Shown piece by piece: positions 53,026-64,000 of a stretch of DNA of 64,000 nt (position 1 is its first letter; every line of letters begins with the position of its first letter). The notes beneath the pieces are model-generated. The model was not told the origin of the DNA. It worked only from the letters and a program-made list of their open reading frames with translations, and searched no databases. A program made the translations under genes and the position numbers. Source of the DNA: Anaeromyces robustus (taxonomy: Eukaryota > Neocallimastigomycota > Neocallimastigomycetes > Neocallimastigales > Neocallimastigaceae); contig MCFG01000009.1 of the NCBI GenBank assembly GCA_002104895.1, positions 259,501 through 323,500 of the forward strand, read 5' to 3'.

Positions 53026-56000
53026 TGGAAAATAATATTATAACAGATATAATAGATCTTTTTAACGTTTTTCCAAAATTAAAAAAATTTACAGATTTAT
53101 CGAGAAAAGGTTACTTATAATTTATTATTGAATTAAATAATACATACAACATATATGATAATATAACGGCTTTTTAAAATTTATTGATTAATCTACATAT
53201 ATATATGAATTATATAAATTTGTATAATTATATATAAAATTAAATATAATAAATGTTTGTTATTGAAAACTCGGTTGAAAAAAAATTTTAGTATTGATTA
53301 TATATTATTATAAGAATAAAAATATTATTGAGTATTATATTAAATTGTTAAATTTATATCAAAAATATATATATTATTTTCAAGTTACACATCAGAATAT
53401 AAATTATTATGAAATGATCTTTTATGTTATATATTATCATATATATTAATAAATTATATAAATAATGTAAATTTTTCAGCTTAAATAACATATATACTTT
53501 TTTTATATATAAAAATGTTTTTTTGAATATAGAATATCAAATAATATGGGATACTTTAGCAGTTTATATTGAAGATCAATTATTGATCGAAAAAGTAAAG
53601 CAATAATAATATTATATAATTAGATAGTTTTATATTTTATTAATGTTTCATTGATAATTTAATATTAATTATTATATTATTTTTTTTCTCTAAATATATG
53701 GATATCTAAATGGAAATATAAATTAATGCAAAATTTATAAAAAACAATGAATATATTTACTTAAAATCGAATTTTATATGTCAATAATATTATAAAAATT
53801 TAACATAAAATTTGTAATTAATAATGTAATATTATATATAGTCACCAGAAGTTCCTGGATTAGGAATATTTTATACAATACAATCATATGATGATAGACA
53901 AAAAATATTAGTGCCAAGATTTTTCCCATCACCGAAAACATTTTCAAAACATCCAGGATATAAAAAATATAAGACAGTGTCATTAAAATGCAGAAATAGA
54001 TTTAATTTAAATTTTACAATATTATCACAAATGTGTAAAATAAATAGAGAAGATTTTGAATTGGGATTAAAAGATATACAGCTTTTTCTTATTCATGCCG
54101 TAAATAAAAAATTAGAATTATCGTTAACTTTTGGAAACCTTGGACGATTAAAAATATTTCCACAATATATAAGAATGAAGTAATATTCATAAAACAATAT
54201 ACATTATTTCAGAATTATAATCTTTTTTTTTTTTTTTTTAATATTTATTAAATAATATATAATAAAATATATTTAAAAGTAAAAAAAAATTTTTTTCATT
54301 ATTATTCCTTACTAATATTTTTATATTTTATTTAATTTATTTTTATATCAAAAATACCATTTTTTATGTATTTTTATATATCATATAATTTAATAATAAT
54401 GATAATAATCAACGATATTTTGTTTTGATATACTAATTATATAAAATAAAATCCATATAAATTAACAAAACAAAATAAACAATTAAATAAACATATTAAC
54501 AAATAAATATACATCATAAATAAATATATATAATAATAATAACAACAAATAATAATAATAATAATAATAATAAAATGACAATAATTAAAAAATAAACTAA
54601 TGAAGATTTTCAGTGCTTGTATTAAATAAATTAAAAGATGCTTTTACCCAATATGAGTAATAATTAAGAAAAATCTCTTAATATATAATAATTATATTAT
54701 AATATAAATATATATATAATATATATAATAAAATCAATAACATAAATCATTATCTATATATTATTTATTTTTTTTTTTTTATAATTTGTTGAATATAATT
54801 CACAATTAAAAATTAATAAGTGATGAAGAGAATTTCAATGATGATGAATGTTATAGTAATGAAGATAATAAAAGTAGTGTTATTAGTGAAGAAGATAAAG
54901 AAAGAACAGAATCAGATAAGAAAAAGGAAACCGATGACAAGACAAACAAAATAAGTAGTGAAGAGAATTATGAAAAAGAAATAAATGATAAAAATAGTAA
55001 TAATAATAATAATACCTTATCAAAAGATCTATCTCTGGAATGTAATAAAGCTAAATTTAATAGTAGATTAAGTAACAATAATCAAAAACAATATAGTAAT
55101 CCAATATTAGATGAAATTGATGAAAGAATTGCAGAACTTGAAAAGCAATGTGAAGAAGAAGAATTTTTACCATTTGATGTTTTAAATAGAAAAGAATATA
55201 ATAAATTAAGTGAAAGTGAAAAAAATAAAGCTATAAGTGATCTATTTCAAAAATTTGATGATTATAAAGGTAATTCCAAATATATCAATAATTACATATT
55301 TTTTTTTTCATTTTTTAATTCTTATTTAATATTTTTATTTCCATTTTTTAATTAATATTTAATAATTTTTTAATGTTCATTTTTATTTAATATATACTAT
55401 ATATAAATAATTATTTATGAATTTTATTTATCAATATGATAAATAAATATTTAATATGAATACTTGTTTAAAAATAATCTTGAAACACACAACGACATTC
55501 ATTTAAATATTAATTGAATTTTTATTTTATTATATTGTATATTTATATTTATATATATATAATTAGTTCAACAAAATAATTTTTTAAAAGGTCCAATAGC
55601 ATTCCATGGATCAGATAATGTTTTTAAACCATTAATCAAAACAAATCATCCATATTTTTTAATAAGAAATAATAGTAATAATTTAAAAAAATTAAGTCAT
55701 CAAAATAACATTTTCCCTAATCTTAATCGTAATAGATCAGATCCAGAAGTTAAAAAAGGTATATAGTTATATATATAATATTAATAATTAGATTATGTAT
55801 ACTATTTTATTTATTTTATTTAATAAAAAAATATGTTGATATAAATGCTTATTTACAAATTTTAAAACCTTTAAAATATATAATTAATAATAATTATATA
55901 TATATATATATCTATAAAAAAAGAGGATGATATGATTAAACAAGCATATGAACTTATTAAACCAACAACACCACATACCCACCCATATTGTGGTAATCGT

Positions 56001-57839
56001 ACATGGAAATCATTTAGTTCATGCCCAATATGTCGACAGAATAAATCAGTAGAAATTAATACCAGAAAATCAGAAGAAAGATTAGAAAAAGAATATGATT
56101 TATATTTAATTAGAAAAGCAGAAAAGGAAAAAGAAGAAGAAGAAAAATATCAAAGAGTAAGCTTTTTTTTTTATGCCTATTTAATTGATGTAATAATAAT
56201 AACAATAATTATTATTACATCAATAATTATTGTTATTATTATTTTTATATTTTCAATTATACCATATATCTTTTTTATTCTTTTGAATTTAATATATATA
56301 TATATATAAATAATGATATTAATTATGAAATCAAAATTAACATTTAATATTTTATAATTATTTAAGCAACTTGATTTAATAAGATATCAACAAGCTAAAG
56401 AAGTAGCAGAATTTAATAAACAAATTGGTGAACAAAAAGTATATATATAAATTTGTTTATATTATAAACAAAACAAAAATTTATACATCTTTAAAGTATA
56501 ATATATATTAAAAAAAAAAGAAAGAATAATATTTAATTAATGTATAATTTTTTATTTTCTTATTATACTTATATAGAAAAGAGCAAAAAGTCCTGATAGG
56601 ACATGCGTAAATATTGATATTTTACAAATAATTTTTTTTTATCATATAAATATATATATAGTAATAATTCATTGGAAATATAATATTTAAATATATAAAT
56701 ATATAATAATATACTATTAAAAAATATAAATAGGGAAGTGTATTTAGTAATAGACCACATGTTAAAAATGCTATATTAGAAAATAAAAAATATACAAAAG
56801 AACTAAAAGAACAGGTTATTATTATTATTATTATTACTACTACTATTATTATTATTGTTATTGCTGCTGCTGTTTAAATTCTAAATTCTATATATATATA
56901 TATTGTTAATTTATATATTATATTTATAAATATATAATCGAATAATGCATTAATAGATATTCTTGAAACAAGAAGAAAAGAGAAAACTTAAAATGGCACA
57001 AGAATTAGAAAATAGATTATATAATCAGAAATTTTTATATGAGTAATTATATTTTTATAATATATATATAAATATTTTTCTTTTTTTTTTAAATAAATAA
57101 TATAATAAAACATTCATTTTTATATAATATTATTTTATAAATTAATTATATAATAATATTTTTAATTAATAAAAATAATTTTTTTATATAACATTGTAAT
57201 ATTCTATATTAAAAAATTGTTAATAATATAAAGATTTTCAAGAGATCAAGCAGAAAAGCATTTACAAAAATTAAATATTCAACAACAACAACGAGATTCA
57301 TTATTATTCCAAATTGAGAAGAATAAATTAGAAAAATTAGAAAGAGAAAAAGAAGATAATTTAATGTTCAAAAAATGTAGTGAAAATGTATTTGCACGTG
57401 ATGAACAACCATTATTTGATTTACAAAAACAAAAAGCGATTGATCTTTATTGTGATCAAAAATTATTAGAAAGAAATAAAATAATGGTGAATAATCAACG
57501 TCAACAAAAAGAATTACAAGATGATATTGATCGATTAAAATTCTGTCAATTATTGTAAATAAACCTATATTAAAAATTATATATTTAAATATATTTCCAT
57601 TTATTTTATAAATGAATAATTAAAGAAAAAAATTTTTTTTTATATATTAATATATTAATCCATTCTTCTATATTTAATTTTTTAATATTTTTTTTATTAT
57701 AAAAAATTTATATTTATTCAATAGATATAAGAGAGATTATAATAATGAAAAGAGAGAAAGATATGAAATGAGAAAAAGATTGGAAAGATATTGGAAAGAA
57801 CAAATTAAAAATAATGATTATGATAAAAGAATAATATAA
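53026..57839 (+). CDS. CCDC81-like HU-domain coiled-coil protein
   Basis: The start MENNIITDIIDLFNVFPKLK is joined to EYQIIWDTLAVYIEDQLLIE and SPEVPGLGIFYTIQSYDD. The next part carries KILVPRFFPSPKTFSKHPGY, then VSLKCRNRFNLNFTILSQMC, INREDFELGLKDIQLFLIHA and LELSLTFGNLGRLKIFPQYI. This tandem of HU-like folds (IWD.LA.YIE.QL..., VPGLG.F; second lobe ...FGNLG.L) is the N-terminal signature of CCDC81. An acidic linker follows (about 54822-55270). The next part has HPYCGNRTWKSFSSCPICRQ with paired Cys/His, then a long K/E/Q coiled coil ending MRKRLERYWKEQIKNNDYDK, TAA 57837-57839. CCDC81 proteins belong to centriole/basal-body and satellite proteomes. About ten exons. The join after FPQYIRM (54178) to NDEENFNDDE (54822) is in phase. 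A small coding-looking block (54614-54656) between them does not keep frame. Confidence 0.82.
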
Positions 57840-58979
57840 ATTAGAAAAAAAAAATTTTTTTTTTTCCTTTCATTCATTTAACTGTTAGAATAATATATAT
57901 AATTTTCTTTTGTTATTTTATAATTCAAAAATAAAAAAAATAAAAAAAATAAAAAAAAGAATAAAAAAAGTAATTCATTGAAATATAATATATTATTAAT
58001 ATATTATTTCATTTATAATACTATTCTAAAAGAAGATAAAAAAACCATTTTTCATTTATTTTTCTTTAAACTTTTAAAAAGTTTTTTTTTTCTTTATGCA
58101 AAATATATATATAATTTTTTTTTTTTAAAAAAAATGAATATCAGTGTAATAAATAATAAAATAAATAATAATGATAACAATACAAAGAATATTTATGAAT
58201 ATTTTTTAATCTTTTTAATGAAAAAAAAGTAATAATAACCATAATAAAATTTGTTATTAAAAAAATTATCATCCGATTAATTTTTATGCTATGCATAAAA
58301 ATTATTGATATATTTATATAAAAATATATATTTATATATTTTTATAATTATATATATATATATCATTTTTATTTTTTTTGTGGTTTTTATAATTTTTTTT
58401 TTATAAATTTTTTATATGATTAAAGAATGAAAGAAAAAAAAAAGGAAAAAGAAAGAGAATATACATTTTTATATATACATAATTTGTTAAAAAAAAAAAG
58501 ATATGTATGACGGAGTTAATATATAATAAGAAAATTTTTTATAATATATATATAACAAAAAAATGCAAAAAAAAAAAATCTATTTTTTATATAAATAATT
58601 TTTAATTTTTATAGTAATAAAATTTTAGTTTAACTATGAAAAGAAATATAAAAATATTGTCATATTTTAAACTTTATTTGTATTTATTTATCAAATCTTT
58701 TTTTTTATATTTTTTCCTTAATTTTTTTTTTATTTTGTTTTTTTATAAACTATAGATTATTTACTAAAGTATAATTAATATATTTATTTAAATTATAGTT
58801 TTTTTATTTTTAATTTTTTTTTTGTTTTTTGTAGCAGTAAAAAAAAATTCTTTTTTTTTTTTTTTTTATTATTATTTTAAAATTGTAAATTAATAGAAAA
58901 TAATAATAATAATAATATATATATAATAATATATAATAATATATATATATAATAATAATAATAAAGAGAAAAGGCAATC
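57840..58979. other. Intergenic region, CCDC81-like / pecanex-like
   Basis: 1.1 kb with poly-A and poly-T runs and (AAT)n/(TA)n just before the pecanex-like start. The frame at 57978-58232 is low complexity and not called. Both flanking genes run on the plus strand. Confidence 0.65.
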
Positions 58980-61900
58980 ATGACTGCGCCTATAATAAAT
59001 TCATATAAAAAAAGAATATTATTTAAAAGATTATTTGGTTCATTTACGGGATTTGAATTATCCAATTATGTTAAGAATATTGGATTATATTTTTTAATAA
59101 TTTTTTTATTTTTATTACCATGGGGATTATCGGTGATAACATTATTTTGGAAAAATAATAATAATAATAAAAGAAATAATAAAAAAAATACAATTCCAAA
59201 AATTTGTGATGTTCCAATTATAGTTGTTGGAAGTAAATTTCTATTTCTAATTTTTTTTTAAAAGAAACTAAAATAAGAAAAAAATTTTTTTATAAATATA
59301 TATGGAAATAATAAATAAAAGAAATCGATAATAATGTAATTTCTTGTTTATTATAATATTCTACAATATACATATATAAATATAAATATATATATATATA
59401 AAACAAAGGTATATGGGCAGTAGTATTATTAATGTTTTTCCTTCTAGGATATTTAATTAATACAAAAAAAGACAAAAGAGAAGATTTAATAGTAGATGAA
59501 GAAGATTCATTATTTGGAAATGATGAAAGAATATCTTTAGCTCAACAATTTTCTATTATATTTCCATATAAAGGAATTGTTTTAATATTTATACATAGTT
59601 TGATATCTGGATTATTATTAGCATATTCATGTGTATTTTTATCTTTAGATAATTTAGAACAAAGATTTGAAAATAATGTTGTAAAATGGATTTTATATAT
59701 ATTAGGATGGATTGGTAGGACTTATACATAAGATTATAATGTTTAAATAAAGAGAATAATATAATAATTAATAATTAGGAAATTTTTTAAAAATATATAT
59801 AAAAAAAATATAAATAAAGATCAAATATTCAATAAATTATTATTTTGAATATAATATATTTAAATCATATTTATGATTATATAAATATTTCTAAATTATT
59901 ATCATTGATAATTAATAATTATTTATATAGTTATATCAATAACACAATGGAGTTTAACAAGGTATATATATTCTATATTAAAAAATTTTGAAAATGATAG
60001 CAAATTTCATATATATATAATAAAAACAATAATTTAATAACTTTAAATAAATGAAACTATTTTTTATTATAATTAAATATTATTTAATAGTAAACCACCA
60101 GTAGAAACAAGCATGTAATTAAAATAAAAGAAAAAAGAATTTATAATAATATATTAAAATTTAATACTAAAATTCGATAAAAAAGAAAAATATTAAAAAG
60201 AAAAATAGAAATTAACTAAATTAATTTATTATTATTATTTTACAATTTAACTATTATCAATATAATTATATAGATTTCAAACAGATGATGAATTAATATT
60301 AGATAATCTTTCAAGAACTTTTTATGTTGCTCTTTTATATTTCCTATCATGGTTATTGGTATAAAACAAAAATCGTATATTTTTATCTATATATAAATTA
60401 AAAAATAAAAAAAAATAAACAATTTTAATATATATATATACATGTTTATTAAAAAAAAAAGGAAAAAACTGATGTCTTAACCGATAAAAATATTATTTTT
60501 CATATAATACTGGTAATTTTACCAATATTATGGGTATTTGGACTTTTACCTCAATTTAGAACACTATATAGTTGGGTTTTAGAACAAGTAAATTAAATAT
60601 ATTTATATAATTATAAATATTTATAAAATATTATTTAATTTTTTTTTAAAAAAAAAAAAAAAATCTAAAATATAATCTATTTATTTATCTATCTTGAAAA
60701 ATACATATATACATATATATATATATATATTATAAGGTGGTAGTTCATATATTAGGAGGAACACCAGCTGCTTCCGATGAACGTTCATTTTTATATTTTG
60801 CTTTAGGAGCTATATCCATTTTTCTTTCCATGGTATTTGGAGATTACATTAAAACTCAAATTGGTTTTAGTATAGCCATCCTATTAGGATTTTTAAATGG
60901 AGTTTCTGTATTCCCAATGCCAATTATATATTTTAAAATGTCAAAACATTTAGTAACTCAATTCTTTAAACAACCTATATGGATTATTATTTTTAGAGTT
61001 ATATTAGTCATCATTGTTATAACAGTAGTAAATATTTTATGGACCGTTATTAATAATGTAGCTGTAAGACCCTTATTTTTAATTTTAACTACAGTATTAT
61101 TATGTGTAATATGTATTGTACGAGATATTCAACAACAACGAATATTTTTCAATATTTTCAGAAATCCATTATACCGACCACAAAAAAACAATGTTTATCA
61201 AGTTCAAAATTATTTTATGGAAATTATTTTCCCATTCCTTTATAAATTTTTATATTTCATTACACCATTCCTTACTTTAATACTTGGATGTATTTATATT
61301 ATTAATCGTAAACAAGAAGTTATTAATAAAGAGTGGGGAGCTATGGAATGGATATTAACATGTCGATTTTTAAGAATTTTATGGCAATGCCCAATACCAT
61401 CTTTAATGCATAATTGTGTTTTTTATATATTAGAAATAATATTCCATAATGAAAAATGGTGGAAGGATACAAATCCATTATTAATAATGATAGTTATTAC
61501 ATATATATTCCAAATCTTACAACAATGTAAAGATAAATTTTTATATGCATGTCATTCAGTTGCAAGTTTTATGGTAAATATCACAATAAATATAAATAAA
61601 AAATAAAATTTTTTATTTTAAAATTGAATATATATATATATTAATATAATTGTGATAATAAATATAATATATTAATTTTATATTAATACTTATATTTATA
61701 ATATTTAAAAATATATATATTTAAATAATATATTAATAATAATAATAATAATAATTATGATAATAATAATAATTATGATAATAATAATAAAAATAATAAC
61801 AGACTGATAGAAAACAATATGTTAAATACCAAGCATTAGCTATTTTTTTCATTATCCTTTATACACCAATATTATTATTAGTCATTTTAATATCAAGTAT

Positions 61901-64000
61901 GTTTAATTCACCAATAGTTCCAATATTTGGATTACCAATATTTGTTATAGGATATCCAAGACCTGTAAGACAGTGGCCTAAATTTGGTAATTTATATAAA
62001 TATTTATATAAAAAAGAATAATATTTTATATTTATTATATTTATTACAATTGTTTAGGATAATACATATATTATAAATTAACAATTTATATAATTATTAC
62101 ATTATATTAACATTATATTATATTATATTATATAATATATGTTATATTATATTATAATTAATATATTTATATTTCAGAAATTGAAACCAATTATACAACA
62201 TCAAGTACTAGTGATTCTTTAATTTATAGAGATTTTACGATAAATCTTAAAAAAGTGATTAATAAAGGAATGTCAAAAGGAAGATATTCAACAAAAGTAG
62301 GAGAAATGTATTTATGTCGATATGATTCATTAATTCTTATAGCACAAATTGTAGAAAGTTCATTTACCGATTGTATTATTGTAATAAAAAAGAATTAGTT
62401 ATAATAATAATAATTATTATTATATTAAATTCATTAAAACCATTAAACCAAATAAATAGAATAATTAATAAATAAATTAAAATATTTTTTTTTAATTATG
62501 ATAATAATGATAATAATAAAAGATATTCAAAGGTTTAGAACAGCAAGGAACTTCATGTCATAATGTAGAAGCAAGAAAAATAGATGAAATTTTTGAATGT
62601 ACAAATAATTCACCATGTTCAATACAATTTCCTATAAGAAATGCTATAACTGTAAGAGAAAAATAAAAATACATTATTAATATTTAAATAATTTTACCAA
62701 TTTTTAATAATATTATTTTTTATATATATTTAAACTTAATTTTTTTTATCATTTTTTTCTATGTATATATATATATATTGTATTTTAATAATAATTAGCC
62801 TAAAGTACCATTATATTGTAAATGTTATACAGATATCAAAAGTAAAGTAGTAGGTATATTAGATAATCCTGAAGTTATAGCATTAATATATCCTACTTTT
62901 TTCAAAGTATTAATATGGAAATTATCATCAATGTGTAAAGAAATTCCAAATAGGTATGAAAAAAAGAATTGAAAGAAATATAATAAAAAAAATTTTATAA
63001 CATTAAGAATTATGATTAATTATATATTATTAATATATTATTATAAATCTATATAAATATATGAATCTATGAAAAATATATATATATATATATATAACAA
63101 AAAAAACATTAGATGGTTAAAAATTGATGTAAATAAAGAATTATTTAATACATATTGGAAACAATTCCCCATGAGTTGGTTTGATTATGTTACCAATAGA
63201 TATAATATATTTGAAAATGATACAAAAAATGATATTATAAGTGTTGCTGTGATGTTTTACTCTTGTGTTAATGATTATAGTAAATAAATAAATAAAATTT
63301 ATAAATATTTAATAATTATTTAATAATAATGACATTATTATATATATAATAAATAATTATATATGTAATAATTAGTCAATAAAAAAAATAATTACATATA
63401 CATATATATTTAATTTTTTTTTGTATTGTATTATCTATAAATTTTTATAAATTTATTAATATATTATTATTTTTTTTATAATTAGCTTTAACCATGGAAT
63501 CGATATATAAAATATTTTCAGGAAAATTCCCATTAACAACTTCATCATTTTGTTTAGATGAATATGATGATGCTAAAAATTTAATTATTGAATGTTTTAG
63601 AATATCTATTAAATTTGTATTTGATGAATCAATAATGAATAATATTAATGATTATAATGGAATGATGGTAAATAATTAATATCTAATTTAACATAATCAT
63701 TATTAAAACAATATATATATACGTATATTACAAATTTATTTTTTTTTTACTTATTTAATTTAATTTAATTTAATTTTATTTACTTTAATTTTTTATTTAT
63801 AAATTTCAATAGAATACATTAATGATGTATGAAAAAGAATATTGTATAGATATGGCGGAATCACCACGTTGGTTAGAAAAATTAGAAGAAAAAATACCAA
63901 ATTTCTTTACACTTTATAAAGAAGATGGAAGTTATTATTCTAAAACATTAAAAAGACATCTTAATTTAATTAATTTTGCACAAATTAATCCAGAAATTCC
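58980..64000 (+). CDS. Pecanex-like protein, PCNX4 type (3' end beyond the window)
   Basis: The start is MTAPIINSYKKRILFKRLFG. The N-terminal half is multi-pass: NIGLYFLIIFLFLLPWGLSV, IWAVVLLMFFLLGYLIN, IVLIFIHSLISGLLLAYSCV, LSRTFYVALLYFLSWLL and HIILVILPILWVFGLLPQFR. The next exon has VVVHILGGTPAASDERSFLY and many more TM segments (60737-61570). The soluble C-domain has LPIFVIGYPRPVRQWPKFE, YSTKVGEMYLCRYDSLILIA, GLEQQGTSCHNVEARKIDEI, VPLYCKCYTDIKSKVVGILD, FDYVTNRYNIFENDTKNDI, FSGKFPLTTSSFCLDEYDDA and WLEKLEEKIPNFFTLYKEDG. The GLE.Q.TSCH..EAR..DE.FE and FGLPIF.IG.PRP..WP blocks match pecanex-like 4. Pecanex proteins are large membrane proteins of unclear biochemistry, linked to ER and Notch signalling in animals. 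About 14 exons are visible; the gene continues past 64000. Confidence 0.88.

Overview
The window is an extremely AT-rich, intron-rich eukaryotic nuclear segment. Intergenic DNA is almost pure A/T with long (AAT)n and (AAAT)n arrays, introns follow GT..AG, and coding exons stand out only by protein similarity. The proteins are fungal in character (Mob2 with a yeast-like N-terminus, a Ste11-type MAPKKK with a SAM domain, Jjj1, Mak16). Three are cilium/centriole proteins (CCDC96-like, LRRCC1/VFL1-like, CCDC81-like), so the organism makes a flagellum. The best fit is a zoosporic fungus, most likely an anaerobic gut fungus (Neocallimastigomycota), known for such AT content. That assignment is inference; there is no rRNA or other taxonomic marker here.

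Layout: 1-1725 non-coding with a cluster of GATAAG motifs; 1726-4515 (-) choline-transporter-like membrane protein; 4516-8326 AT desert; 8327-10473 (-) CTDSPL2-like FCP/SCP phosphatase; 10474-15864 AT desert with a decayed secreted/membrane-protein gene and a 146-bp element with perfect 25-bp inverted repeats; 15865-17550 (+) MAK16; 18464-22886 (-) SAM-MAPKKK; 23613-27248 (+) CCDC96-like; 27812-30003 (-) Jjj1/DNAJC21; 31228-33447 (+) casein kinase 2 alpha; 35256-36382 (-) MOB2; 39213-40479 (-) GINS subunit Sld5; 41080-47102 (+) LRR/coiled-coil LRRCC1-like; 47568-49826 (-) PTPA (PP2A activator); 51584-52037 an unusually GC-rich, hairpin-dense island without a convincing ORF; 53026-57839 (+) CCDC81-like; 58980-64000 (+) pecanex-like 4, cut by the window end.

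The genes do not form one pathway. They are housekeeping signalling (CK2, PP2A activator, Mob2, MAPKKK, CTD-type phosphatase), ribosome biogenesis (Mak16, Jjj1), replication (Sld5) and flagellar-apparatus genes, placed as divergent and convergent neighbours. The most interesting item is the structured island at 51.6-52.0 kb, a candidate non-coding RNA gene that I could not assign to any family I know.

Exon boundaries were read by eye from GT..AG sites and reading frame. Gene starts and stops are given to the base where codons are clear, but internal exon limits are approximate.
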